Origin: UBA6522 sp965262365
GTDB taxonomy: Bacteria; Pseudomonadota; Gammaproteobacteria; Steroidobacterales; Rariloculaceae
Length of the DNA stretch: 64,000 nt
NCBI GenBank assembly: GCA_965262365.1
Contig: OZ253541.1
Location: forward strand, 2,976,001-3,040,000
Direction: 5' to 3'
Under the pieces are notes generated by a model. That model was not told where the DNA came from and did not search any database. It worked only from the letters and a program-made list of their open reading frames with translations. The position numbers and the translations under genes were made by a program. Positions 1 through 8,573 of this stretch are shown here, in pieces. Every line of letters begins with the position of its first letter. Position 1 is the first letter of the stretch.

Positions 1-221
1 GCCAGGCGCCGGCCGCCGGCCACGACCTCATGGCGGGCCGAGTCGCCGGCACCGGGCCCGGTGGGCCGCACAAGCAGGTTTTCGAGCAAGCCGTGGGCGG
101 CGATGGACGCCTTGAGCTGCTCGAACGCCGAGCCTTCGGCGGGCGTCTTTCGGACGTTCTCGGGCGAGGGCACGAGCGAGGCAAGGGCAATGCAACGGAT
201 GGCGCGTTCGGTATCGGTCAT
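1..221 (-). CDS. ParB/Spo0J-like N-terminal domain protein, cut by window edge
   Basis: Reading the minus strand from an ATG at 221 gives an open frame that runs off the left edge (73 complete codons). The translation opens MTDTERAIRCIALASLVPSP and continues with ENVRKTP, a stretch like QLKASIAAHGLLENLLVRP, and then EVVAGGRRL. That order (a short predicted strand, N-x-R, an I-x-x-x-G-L-L-x-P-L-like helix-strand unit, then GGRRL) is the ParB-like nuclease domain of partition and plasmid ParB proteins. A GAGGAG ribosome binding site lies about 6 bases before the ATG. In mobile elements such genes often sit beside RadC-type genes, as here. Whether it is a partition protein or a solo ParB-domain protein cannot be decided without the C-terminus. 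Confidence 0.75.
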   Translation of the reverse strand, partial: MTDTERAIRCIALASLVPSPENVRKTPAEGSAFEQLKASIAAHGLLENLLVRPTGPGAGDSARHEVVAGGRRL

Positions 222-387
222 GGCGGCTCCTCGGAAAAGCCCCGGCGCGGGGCACGGACGGATTGAAAACGGAGGGCGCAGCGATGACTCTGTCCGCCTT
301 CCGGCTCGCCCGGAACCGCCGCCCGTCCCGAACCCTTGCGGGCGCGGGACGGGTCGGCGGCGAGGCCGGCGGAGAAGCTCGTTCGGA

Positions 388-897
388 CTATATCCAGCCT
401 CTCTCGGCGAGGCTGACGAAGGCGCCGTCGGTGACGACCAGGTGATCGAGCAGCCGCACGTCGATCAGGGCCAGGGCCCGGCCGAGCTTTTGCGTGATGC
501 CGCGATCCGCTTCGCTGGGTTCGGCCACGCCCGACGGGTGGTTGTGGTAGATCACTACAGCAGCGGCGTTCTTCTCGAGCGCCTGCTGCACGACCACGCG
601 CGGGTACACGGCCGCCCCGTCGACGGTGCCCTGGAAGAGTTCGGCGATTTCGATCAGGCGATGCCTGGTGTCGAGGTAGATGATGCCGAACACCTCGTTG
701 CGCCGCCCGGTGAGTTTGAGGCGGAGATACCCTTCGATGTCCTCGGGCGAGGTGAACGCGCGGCCGGGGCGGAAGCGCTGGGACAACACCTTGAGGGCGA
801 GCGTCACCACGGAGGACTTCTCGCTTTTGGACAATGCGGCGGGCGAAAGCGATTGAAAGCGGTTGTCGCTTGCGGGGGCGGTTTTCGATGCGGGCAT
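388..897 (-). CDS. radC: RadC/JAB-domain protein (mobile-element type)
   Basis: The 169-residue product has the RadC JAB (JAMM-like) fold signature: E68 in NEVFGI, then HNHPSG at 118-123 and PSEAD ending at D131, the usual metal ligands. It lacks the N-terminal helix-hairpin-helix of chromosomal RadC, which is typical of the short copies carried by plasmids and integrative elements. I chose the ATG at 897 because the frame further upstream is low-complexity and an AGGAG sits about 9 bases before it. It follows the ParB-like gene's region and a second, broken copy lies just upstream at 1185-1664. The molecular function of RadC proteins is not settled; a DNA repair role has been withdrawn for the E. 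coli protein. Confidence 0.85.
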   Translation of the reverse strand: MPASKTAPASDNRFQSLSPAALSKSEKSSVVTLALKVLSQRFRPGRAFTSPEDIEGYLRLKLTGRRNEVFGIIYLDTRHRLIEIAELFQGTVDGAAVYPRVVVQQALEKNAAAVVIYHNHPSGVAEPSEADRGITQKLGRALALIDVRLLDHLVVTDGAFVSLAERGWI

Positions 898-1184
898 TGG
901 CTGTGTGCTCCTGGAAACGCCCTGGAGGGACGCCGAACGATGGGATGATGAAAATCGTCCGGGTTTTCTGCGTGGCGAGAAGCCTCGCGAAGCACCGGAT
1001 TTCGCCCGGCCAACGCCGCCCTCCGGCTCCGCAGGCCGCTGGGCAGTGGAGCGGCTGGATGGCACAAATGACCTGTGAGGCACCGATGGTTTCGATGACG
1101 ACGCATGACGACTAGGATTTCGGAGACTGGCGGAAGTTAACTCGACGGTTCGCACATCAACCAATCCAAACGCCCGCAGGAACT

Positions 1185-1664
1185 CTAGGCCGTCAGGTAT
1201 TGGCGCAATTGCATACGATCATCCCCAAGAATTTTGCGCAGAACAGAGCCGATCATTGGTTGGTTGACAACTTGTTTTCCACCTAACGGGTGGTTATGAA
1301 AGAGAATGACGGCCGCGGCGTTCTTCTCCAGCGCCTGCTGTACGACGACTCTCGGATACACGGCCGCCCCGTCGACGGTGCCGTTGAAGAGTTCCTCGAT
1401 CTTGATCAGGCGATGTCTCGTGTCGAGGTAGATGATCCCGAAGACCTCGTTACGGCGCCCGGTGAGTTTGAGGCGCAGAAAACCCTCGATGTCGGCGGGA
1501 GCGGTAAAGGCCCGGCCGGGGCGGTATCGACTCGACAGGACGGCGAGCGCGAGTTTGACGACGGAGGATTTCTCGGTCTTGGACAGGCAGGCGGGAGTGA
1601 GAGAGCGAAAGCGGTTCTCGTTCGCTCGCGTGGCGCTTGCCGAGGTGGGTTCCGATGCGGGCAT
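1185..1664 (-). pseudogene. Truncated tandem copy of RadC/JAB protein
   Basis: Residues 1 to about 125 are a close paralogue of the neighbouring RadC (shared blocks include SLTP/SLSP, SKTEKSSVVKLAL, RPGRAFT, LKLTGRRNEVFGIIYLDTRH, TVDGAAVYPRVVVQQALEKN). The match stops at the metal site: HNHPSG becomes HNHPLG, and the PSEAD segment plus the rest of the domain are replaced by about 30 unrelated residues ending in QLRQYLTA. The copy therefore lacks the conserved Ser and Asp of the JAMM site and about 45 residues of fold. I infer a tandem duplication followed by an insertion or deletion. The frame is still open, so a short product may be made from the ATG at 1664 (GAGGAG upstream). Confidence 0.7.
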
Positions 1665-2013
1665 GGTCGACGGACTCCTCTATGGATGAAGGGACGGCGG
1701 CAGCCGAACGACGAAATCCACGAGGGGCGTGTGACCGGCCAGTGATCGCACGCCAGTCCCCGGAACTCGCCCCGACCGGGCCGGACGCCACGCCAGGCGG
1801 CGCGGACGAGGGTTGTCCGGTTCAATCGGTGGGGGAATGCGGAGCAGAGTCGAAGCGGATCCGGTGGGACCAACGGATGACCGCAAGGAAATCGCGGATG
1901 GCAGACCGGGGCCGTCCCGGTCAGGTGAAATCAGGGATTACGCGAACCGAGAGTCGAAAGGAGTGCCGCCTGGGGCGGCAACATGTGGAGGCGCGGTAGA
2001 TTCGGGAATGCGG
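1665..2013. other. Intergenic stretch, no gene seen
   Basis: Between the broken RadC copy and the first small ORF of the duplicated block I see only short overlapping frames on both strands with no family resemblance or convincing ribosome binding site. The minus-strand part next to 1664 should hold the RadC promoter. Confidence 0.4.
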
Positions 2014-2199
2014 CTAGTCGACCGGATCCGGAAGCTCGTCACGTACGCCGGGATCCCGACGGATGCGCTCGATGGCTTCCCGTGCGGTCAACTCTTCCGC
2101 GAGAAAGCGTTGCACGCAGCGTCGGACGAGGAAGGACTGTTCGTTCTGCAGGTACAGGCCGGCCAGTATGTAAAGGTCGTGCTGGGTCCGGTTACGCAT
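2014..2199 (-). CDS. Small unknown protein, duplicated block copy 1
   Basis: A 61-residue frame whose core (LYILAGLYLQNE, then FLVRRCVQRFLAEELTARE) is repeated with substitutions at 8140-8361 (LLVLARLHLQNQ, then FVVRRCVQRFLSGELTARE). Conservation of the amino acids in this frame between two diverged DNA copies is the main evidence that it is translated. The start is uncertain: the ATG at 2199 aligns with the start of copy 2, but the Shine-Dalgarno signal is weak. The sequence looks like two amphipathic helices. It is divergent from the 97-residue gene at 2769. I do not recognise the family. Confidence 0.5.
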   Translation of the reverse strand: MRNRTQHDLYILAGLYLQNEQSFLVRRCVQRFLAEELTAREAIERIRRDPGVRDELPDPVD

Positions 2200-2768
2200 A
2201 TGTCCATGGTGAGGATTCCTGCCTCGGTGTCGATGCGCATATCCCATGGAAACAGCGAGAAATGCGAAGGTGATGCCCGCACTACCGAAAGGCGCTGAGT
2301 TGGCAAGGCGGGCCTGAATGCGACGGATAGCAGAAGGCATCGGATGACGTGAGCTGACGGGATTGGGCTAAGGGATTTGATCCGATCGCTACTTCCATGG
2401 AACAAAAACCCCCAGTACTTGCCTTCGGCGGGCAGCTCGGGCGGGAGCGCAGCGAGAGTTTCAATCTTCCATACGGGGTCGCGACCTGGGCCGTGCCACC
2501 AGTGTCGAAACGCCGACTGCGGTGCGGGCCAAACTTGCTTTTGGGCGAAACGCACCACTGCTTGGCCGGCCTCTTTGCCCGAGACAATTACCCTTTTACA
2601 CGATTTTGTTAACCCATGCAGGCTCGTGTTCTTCCTTGCGCGTCCGCGCGCCGGCGTCGCCGGGGTGGGAACTTACATGCACTGATGATGGGTCTGGCAA
2701 AAGCGATCCGAACGAGTATGATTGGCGCCGGAATTCCGCCTTCGGGCTACTACTGGGAGAAAGATACG
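2200..2768. other. Divergent intergenic region of duplicated block, copy 1
   Basis: This region of about 570 bases separates the divergent small ORFs of block copy 1; the matching region in copy 2 is only about 210 bases. Apart from a conserved motif at 2717-2730, I find no supported gene: the open frames here are not conserved in the second copy. Confidence 0.4.
2717..2730 (+). promoter_or_regulatory. Conserved TATGATTGGCGCCG motif upstream of small gene
   Basis: The 14-mer TATGATTGGCGCCG is present identically at 8529-8542, in both cases 31-38 bases before the start of the 97-residue gene. It opens with TATGAT, a good match to a sigma-70 -10 box, followed by a GC-rich palindromic GGCGCC. 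No clear -35 box is seen at the standard distance. A promoter or operator is inferred from conservation and position. Confidence 0.4.
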
Positions 2769-3062
2769 GTGGCAATAAACGAAAGCAAGCTCACTAAAGG
2801 GCAGGTGCGTAAAGTCAACGCGCTTCGAAAGTCTGTAGGCGACCAGCTAGGCGAGGAAGTCTTCGGCAAATGGTTGGCGCAGCAAACTTCGGCAGCCGCA
2901 GAGCCGATGCTGGATCCGATCTCGAAGAAAATTGAAGAGGCTCTTGCAAGTTTCGTGGACGATCGGACATTCCGACTGGGGAATTACGGATATACCGTAA
3001 GGCGGGCGCGTGAGAAGGGCGTATCGGGATTCGTAGTGGCAAAAAACAAGCAGCCGCAATAG
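2769..3062 (+). CDS. Unknown 97-residue protein, duplicated block copy 1
   Basis: A small basic protein starting at GTG 2769 (GGGAGA about 10 bases upstream). It has a paralogue of identical length at 8574-8867; the two share ESKLTKGQVRK, NALRKSVG, EVFGKWLAQQ and RLGNYGYT, and I judge roughly three quarters of positions identical. The second half (DDRTFRLGNYGYTVRRARE, then KGVSGFVVAKN) looks like a small beta-rich unit, and the first half like helices. I recognise no named family. The gene lies directly before the AT-rich phosphoesterase-STAND gene, and its paralogue directly before the DUF6884/GIY-YIG pair, which suggests that it travels with defence cargo, perhaps as a regulator or accessory protein (inference). 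Confidence 0.8.
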   Translation: MAINESKLTKGQVRKVNALRKSVGDQLGEEVFGKWLAQQTSAAAEPMLDPISKKIEEALASFVDDRTFRLGNYGYTVRRAREKGVSGFVVAKNKQPQ

Positions 3063-3236
3063 AAACCACCGCCACTGATTTTCGCCCAAGAATATGACCA
3101 ACAAAAAATTCTGGCGATGTCCAAGCAGTAATGGCAAGGAATAAAGCGGAGAAGCGAAATTGCGTTCGTGGCTACCAAGAATTTTGGCTAGTCTGCGCAC
3201 AGGAATCTGTCATTAATTGATTCATTGGAGAATACG

Positions 3237-6200
3237 TTGAAACTAGGCATCATTCATCTAAGCGATTTTCATTTTCGTATGGGAGACTTTGATCGTAACG
3301 AAGACCAGGAACTTGCCAAGAAGATATTTGCAGGCATAAGAACTGAGCTCATTGGTGCAACGCATATATTTCTTATCATTAGTGGGGACATAGCGTATTC
3401 AGGGATCGCAGACGAATACGGATATGCCGCAGATTGGCTGTTAGAACTGTTTACTCTCATTGATGATGGTTGCACCGCTACTTGCCGAATTATCTGTTGT
3501 CCGGGGAATCATGATGTTGACCACAGCAATAAAAGGAAGCTTCGAGCGGTACTAGTAGAAGATATTCGACAAGACCCTGAACTATCTTTGGATTACGACG
3601 TAGTCCAAGAGTGCATAAAGGAACAACGGGAATTTTTTAAGTTTCGCAATGGACTAGAAGGCAGCGAAATTCTCGTACATGACGATCCGCTACTTAGAAT
3701 TTATAGAATCCGAGACGAATCATCCATTGTGCAGATTAATGCGTTCAATACTGCATGGATGTCTTCCAAGGAAGAAAGGCCCGGATCCTTGGTCTTCCCA
3801 ATCGAGGCCTACCGTGAGCAACTACGAGAGCCAGACGGATTCGCTGTTTCAGTGTTGCACCATCCACTAACTTGGTTTAGCACTGAATGCTCCAGAAATT
3901 TACGTACTGAGTTGACGTCGTGTTCGTCTGTTGTACTATTTGGGCATGAGCATATACCTGATAGTACTCGGCTATTGACAAAGATGGGCGATCATGTGCG
4001 GATAGTGGACGGTGGATTACTCGACGGAAGGTTAACGAACAATCGTTCGTTCAATTTGCTGTTGCTTGACACAAATACTTGTCAAATCAAACACAACACT
4101 TATAGAAGCGTTGGTGATCGCTTCGAGCATAGACAAAACTCCAACTGGCAAGACGCAAGTCGACTAACAAGTTTGGAATCGGGAAAGTTTCGCTTGAAGG
4201 CAGAACAGCGAGCATGGTTGGAGGATATGGGGGCGAACATTCTCCATCCACGACAGGATAAACTAGGTTTAAGGGACGTATTTGTTTACCCTGATCTCTT
4301 GCCGGTGAAAGTTGACGCGCTAAAAGATGACGATCAGTTAGAACGGACTACTTCGTCGGAAACCTTAGTTTTTGAACTAGAGCGTGATCATGTACTCATT
4401 GAGGGAGAAGAAAACTCTGGAAAGACGGCACTCCTTAGGATGTTTTTCCTGGAATTTTATCAGCGCGGAAAAATTCCACTGTATATCCCAGCCGGGAAAA
4501 TATCCTCTCGTAAATTGCATGGCTTCCGTAACACCATAAAGAGGGTGTTTGCAAGTACATACGAAGGCGGCGACTTTACGGAATTCGATCAGTTAGATCC
4601 CAGTGACCGAGTACTCTTGATAGACGATTTTGAATTTGGTGATGCCGACGTAGAACTATCAAAAGAGTTACTGGATTTCACCCGCGCCTTTGCGTCAAGG
4701 TCAATAGTTGTAACCAAGGATTTATTCTCGTTGGAACGTTACGCTACATCACAACAAGGAAATGCCGCGCTACGAGACTTCCAAGGATTTTTGATCGAGG
4801 ATTTCGGTCACGTTAAGCGAGACGAGCTGATCAAGCGGTGGATTCTGCTTGGCAGGCAAAGTAGAGAGTGGAACACGGTCGGCACGCTAAGAGAACGCGA
4901 CCAAATGAGACTGGTCATAAATACGACTATTGGTAAGAGCCTGGTGCCCTCGCTTCCACTGTTCTTGCTAGTAATACTGCAATCAATAGAGACGGCAGCA
5001 CAGAGTCCCATCGGCAGTACATACGGGCATTACTACCAGTTTCTAATAACAAGAACGTTATTGAAGAGTGGCGTCAAACCACAAGATCTGGATGCATACT
5101 CAAATTATATGTCTGAGTTCGCCTTCAATGAATTGTTCTTGCCTAAAAAAAGACAGAGTACGGCTGAGGAGTTCTTGAGTTGGCATCAAGCCTTTTGTAG
5201 TGATTTTGGCGTTGATTGGCAAGCTGACCGGATTAAGTCCAGGCTTGAGCAAGGGAAAATATTCTTTGTTGAAGCTTCTGGCAGTGTCTGCTTTAGGTAT
5301 CAATACATTTACTACTTTTTTCTCTCGAAGCGATTGGCAGCAAGCATACGCGAAGAAAAAATTAGGGATATTGTGCGCCATATGTGTGATCGACTGCACA
5401 TCGTCGAATATTCAAATATTGTGCTTTTCTTAATTCATCACTCAAATGACAAATTCGTACTGGACTGTATACGGGGTTCGGCCGCTACTCTTTTAGAGGG
5501 TCAGAAGCGATTTAGTTTTGCGACGTCCACGGACAACAGTTTGCTTGAAACGATCAATCGCATGGCGGCGCCGATCGGTATGCAAGTACTGGAGGTACGC
5601 GATCCGGACACTGAACAAAAGGAAGAGTTAGAACAGAAAGACGCATATGAAGCAAAGCAAAGAGAATTGGAAAAGGACCCGGGTGATAAAGATCAAAGGG
5701 AAGAGACTACGTGGGCGCTAGATACGTTGGCCCAGGCGGGAGTAGCGGCAAAAACAGTTGAGTTAATCGGACAACTACTAAGAAACTATTACGGATCACT
5801 CAGGATAAGCACGAAAGTTAGCTTAGGGCATGATGCAATTGATTTAGGTCTTCGAGCGTTATTTTCATATTTTGAGTTATTAATTTCAGAGGATTTTGAA
5901 ATACTAGACGTCTTGATCGAAATGCGCCGGGAATACGAAGAGGAAAATGTTAAGGCTTCTGCTCGCAAGAGCGATAAAGAGTTAGAACGATGGTCGCGTG
6001 ACTTTGCATTTGCCTTACTTCGTGTGATTGCTCGGTCAATAGTAGGAAAGGTTGCAGACTCACTTGGTACGGATCAGCTAAAGCCTACTCTCGAAGCACT
6101 TGTTCCCGAGGATGCATCGTTAGCATACAAGATGGTGGAGGTTGCTGCACTTTTGGATGGACCAGCCAGTATACCAAAAGACAAAATAGATAGAATTGCG

Positions 6201-6380
6201 AAGGAAGTAAAGAACAATCCACTTGGGTTCCATGTTCTTCGAGACCTAGTCGCTCAGCGCGTATATCGGTATCCAATAGATTATAAGGAAAAACAATGGC
6301 TAGTAGAGAAGTTGAGCTTTTCTATTGTAAAGCAACGGACTGCGGAATTGGACAAATCTCGAAGATTATTGGCTAGTTGA
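3237..6380 (+). CDS. Calcineurin-like phosphoesterase fused to STAND/NACHT-like NTPase
   Basis: A 1047-residue protein. Residues 1-270 are a calcineurin-like metallophosphoesterase with its metal ligands in order: SDFH near 10, GDIAYSG near 50, GNHD near 90, HHP near 208 and GHEH near 236. A linker with VFVYPDLLP leads to a P-loop NTPase: Walker A GEENSGKT (about 390-397) and Walker B VLLIDDF (about 459-465). The remaining 550 residues are mostly helical, with a charged coil near 800-840, as expected for the sensor part of STAND proteins. I prefer TTG 3237 (GGAG 6 bases upstream) over TTG 3225. Base composition is markedly AT-rich against its neighbours, a sign of recent transfer. By analogy with nuclease-STAND defence proteins such as the Avs family, an infection-triggered phosphodiesterase or nuclease is inferred. 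Confidence 0.85.
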   Translation: MKLGIIHLSDFHFRMGDFDRNEDQELAKKIFAGIRTELIGATHIFLIISGDIAYSGIADEYGYAADWLLELFTLIDDGCTATCRIICCPGNHDVDHSNKRKLRAVLVEDIRQDPELSLDYDVVQECIKEQREFFKFRNGLEGSEILVHDDPLLRIYRIRDESSIVQINAFNTAWMSSKEERPGSLVFPIEAYREQLREPDGFAVSVLHHPLTWFSTECSRNLRTELTSCSSVVLFGHEHIPDSTRLLTKMGDHVRIVDGGLLDGRLTNNRSFNLLLLDTNTCQIKHNTYRSVGDRFEHRQNSNWQDASRLTSLESGKFRLKAEQRAWLEDMGANILHPRQDKLGLRDVFVYPDLLPVKVDALKDDDQLERTTSSETLVFELERDHVLIEGEENSGKTALLRMFFLEFYQRGKIPLYIPAGKISSRKLHGFRNTIKRVFASTYEGGDFTEFDQLDPSDRVLLIDDFEFGDADVELSKELLDFTRAFASRSIVVTKDLFSLERYATSQQGNAALRDFQGFLIEDFGHVKRDELIKRWILLGRQSREWNTVGTLRERDQMRLVINTTIGKSLVPSLPLFLLVILQSIETAAQSPIGSTYGHYYQFLITRTLLKSGVKPQDLDAYSNYMSEFAFNELFLPKKRQSTAEEFLSWHQAFCSDFGVDWQADRIKSRLEQGKIFFVEASGSVCFRYQYIYYFFLSKRLAASIREEKIRDIVRHMCDRLHIVEYSNIVLFLIHHSNDKFVLDCIRGSAATLLEGQKRFSFATSTDNSLLETINRMAAPIGMQVLEVRDPDTEQKEELEQKDAYEAKQRELEKDPGDKDQREETTWALDTLAQAGVAAKTVELIGQLLRNYYGSLRISTKVSLGHDAIDLGLRALFSYFELLISEDFEILDVLIEMRREYEEENVKASARKSDKELERWSRDFAFALLRVIARSIVGKVADSLGTDQLKPTLEALVPEDASLAYKMVEVAALLDGPASIPKDKIDRIAKEVKNNPLGFHVLRDLVAQRVYRYPIDYKEKQWLVEKLSFSIVKQRTAELDKSRRLLAS

Positions 6381-6623
6381 AATACTATCGGATACGTGCA
6401 ATGAACGCTGCCAACTAGAATTTTGTGCAGCCAGATGGGGTTGAGGGCGAGCCTTTTCGGGAGACTTAAGGGCGAATTCTGAAGCGGCTCGGCTCGTTCG
6501 GAACCGATTTTCATCTGGTATGGCGCTTTGACTCGTGTGTATTCTCTAGTGACGGTTGCTTCGAACCCAAGCCAGAGCGGATGTGGAAAAGGCAGCACAT
6601 CAATGCACTATTTTGGCGAACCT

Positions 6624-7016
6624 TCAAGGCGGGATCTTACCGATGGAAGGCGAGGATGTTTTGCGAAGGGGAGCAATTTCAACTAGACGCAATGAAGTAG
6701 TGTGCATTCCAGGGCTTGCAGGATCGTCACAATTGTCGAACGGGATGGCAACCGACAAATTTCGGCGGCGGCAAGTGGAATGCAGAAGCTTCCCTTCAAG
6801 GATGACACGATCTAGCCATAAGTCATAGTCCCTAGCGCTTGAGCCGGCAAACAGCGCCTGGACGTTGCGATGGTGGCCTTTGACGGCAGCTCGAACGTTC
6901 GGGTCCGCAAGGGCCAAAACACGGAGGACACCGTTTGCCACGCGTGCGACCGACTCGATCCGATAATAGGAATCGACGTAGGCTTCGGCGAATTCGGCCA
7001 TACCGCGCAGTAGCAA
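6624..7016 (-). CDS. Hypothetical protein, weakly supported
   Basis: This 130-residue minus-strand frame lies between the STAND gene and the Mrr-like gene. Its first 75 residues (MAEFAEAYVDSYYR, then VARVANGVLRVLALADPN and further on DYDLWLDRVILEG) have the composition of a helical protein; the rest looks less like coding sequence. No domain is recognised and no strong ribosome binding site is seen. It may be a remnant of a longer gene. Outside this frame, 6381-6623 and 7017-7120 hold nothing I can name. Confidence 0.3.
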   Translation of the reverse strand: MLLRGMAEFAEAYVDSYYRIESVARVANGVLRVLALADPNVRAAVKGHHRNVQALFAGSSARDYDLWLDRVILEGKLLHSTCRRRNLSVAIPFDNCDDPASPGMHTTSLRLVEIAPLRKTSSPSIGKIPP

Positions 7017-7120
7017 GAATGGGAAAAAGAACGTGGTCCCATTCGCGGGTTGGTGGGAATGTTGCAGTTAGTGAGTGAATTTTTCGGCAATTGTGTTGGA
7101 AAAAGGCAGAGGAGTCCGGA

Positions 7121-8173
7121 ATGACAGGAGTAGAAGGCAGAAGCCCCGATTGGTTTACCGTTTTTCGCACGGCCGACGGCGTTGGGTGGTTGCACAGAGA
7201 ATTGACAAAGGGGCGGTTGCGGCAGGGTTGGGGGGTGCAGGGACTGGCGCTGACGCGCGACGGCAAACCCGTTGGCAAGGCGCATTGGGAGGAGGAGCAT
7301 CGGGAAGCCGGCTGGGGCGATCCAAGCCGCCTTCGGTTCGCAATTTTGAGCCGCATGCTGGAGATTGGTTCGGGCGATATTGTGGTGATCCCCAAAGTGC
7401 CGCAATGGAACCAGTTTTCGATCGCGCGGGTGAGTGGGGACTACCGATTCGAGATCTCGCATGAGCACGAGGATTTCGGTCACATCTTGCCCGTGGATCC
7501 GAATAGTGTTCGCACATTCAATTACCGGGCGGACGATGACGCATATCTGGTGTCAGGCGTGTTCTCGAGAGCGAGTCACCGACCAGCGGTGTCCTTTTGT
7601 TACGGCGAAGAGAACGTTGCCGCCGCTTTACGGCTGTTGGACAAGGAGCGCAACCTCGAGGAGCGCTCACGGGCGGAATTGTCGGGTGCCCGGATGGACA
7701 ATGCCTTCAGGGCCGCCGCAATGCGGTTGCAGAAAGAAGTGTTGGCATGGAACGGCCAGTGGTTCGAAGAGGCGGTTCGGCAGGCGTTCCGGGATCAGGG
7801 TTACAAGGTAAAGAATCATCCTCACTACGATGGCATGGGTGGGGACGTGGACATTCTGGTGTCGCCGCCGATCAACCGTTATCGGCTCTTTCTGCCGGAC
7901 AGCGTTACCGGTTCGATCGCCGTTCAGGTCAAGTGGAAGCAGGGCGTTGACGAAGGCGATGCGCATGCGGTCAGGCAGATCGTCGAAGGCGCGAAATTGC
8001 AAAAGGACGATGCCACAAGGTTTGTAATGAGTTCGGCGTCCAGGTTCACCGAAAAAGCCGAGGGCGAGGCGGCAGAAAGCGGGGTGACGCTCATTGGAGG
8101 ATTGCAGACGATGTGCTTTCTGCTCGGCTTTCCGGAGCGTTACCGCAAGGAGTGGGAGGAAGACGACGAATAG
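7121..8173 (+). CDS. Mrr-like restriction endonuclease with N-terminal reader-like domain
   Basis: A 350-residue protein starting at ATG 7121 behind AGAGGAG (spacing 6). The C-terminal part has a PD-(D/E)xK core of the Mrr type: WFEEAVRQAF near 214, GGDVDIL with D242 and D244, then AVQVKWK with Q269 and K271, followed by AVRQIVEGA. The N-terminal 130 residues contain GWGVQGLAL and SGDIVVIPKVPQWNQFSIARV, reminiscent of PUA/EVE-like modified-base readers (inference from pattern only). Such an architecture suits an enzyme that cuts DNA with modified bases. Its 3' end overlaps the antisense small ORF of block copy 2 by 34 bases. Confidence 0.75.
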   Translation: MTGVEGRSPDWFTVFRTADGVGWLHRELTKGRLRQGWGVQGLALTRDGKPVGKAHWEEEHREAGWGDPSRLRFAILSRMLEIGSGDIVVIPKVPQWNQFSIARVSGDYRFEISHEHEDFGHILPVDPNSVRTFNYRADDDAYLVSGVFSRASHRPAVSFCYGEENVAAALRLLDKERNLEERSRAELSGARMDNAFRAAAMRLQKEVLAWNGQWFEEAVRQAFRDQGYKVKNHPHYDGMGGDVDILVSPPINRYRLFLPDSVTGSIAVQVKWKQGVDEGDAHAVRQIVEGAKLQKDDATRFVMSSASRFTEKAEGEAAESGVTLIGGLQTMCFLLGFPERYRKEWEEDDE

Positions 8174-8361
8174 TTGCAGTTCCCGCAATGTCCGCCAGCG
8201 ACGCATGTCCGTAGGTCGAGTGATCGAGGCGAGTCAGTTTCCCGAGCGGTCAGTTCTCCTGAGAGAAAGCGTTGCACGCACCGACGTACGACGAAGAAAT
8301 GTTGGTTCTGCAAGTGTAAGCGCGCCAGTACGAGAAGCTCTGGATCGGTCAGGTCGTGCAT
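8140..8361 (-). CDS. Small unknown protein, duplicated block copy 2
   Basis: The 73-residue frame is a paralogue of the product of 2014-2199 (aligned core LQNQHFFVVRRCVQRFL, then GELTARE). After TARE the two sequences part, and this copy ends in a serine-rich tail (CNYSSSSSHSLR) over the 3' end of the Mrr-like gene. The tail may be a frameshift product, so the copy could be degenerate. Start chosen at ATG 8361 to match copy 1. Confidence 0.4.
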   Translation of the reverse strand: MHDLTDPELLVLARLHLQNQHFFVVRRCVQRFLSGELTARETDSPRSLDLRTCVAGGHCGNCNYSSSSSHSLR

Positions 8362-8528
8362 GGACCCAATTGTGGATTCGCGCGCAGCGATGTCGATTCG
8401 CAAAACCGGTGATTGCATGAAGGTTCGTTTGATCGGTGGAGGGCGTGAAATGTAGCGCCGATGCGTGGTGCGCATACCTGCCGCCTGGACACATCCTCGG
8501 ATTATTTAGCGGTGTTGGGCCGAACAGG

Positions 8529-8542
8529 TATGATTGGCGCCG
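8529..8542 (+). promoter_or_regulatory. Conserved TATGATTGGCGCCG motif, copy 2
   Basis: Identical to the 14-mer at 2717-2730 and placed 31 bases before the start of the 97-residue paralogue. The TATGAT part matches a -10 box. Its preservation, while surrounding intergenic DNA has diverged, supports a regulatory role. Confidence 0.4.
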
Positions 8543-8573
8543 CCATCGAGGCGCAAGAAGGGAGGAAGAATTC

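Noticed and set aside
61..948. Long plus-strand frame over the ParB/RadC region
   Set aside because: It is antisense to ParB-like and RadC genes with clear motifs, and its own translation has no domain-like pattern.
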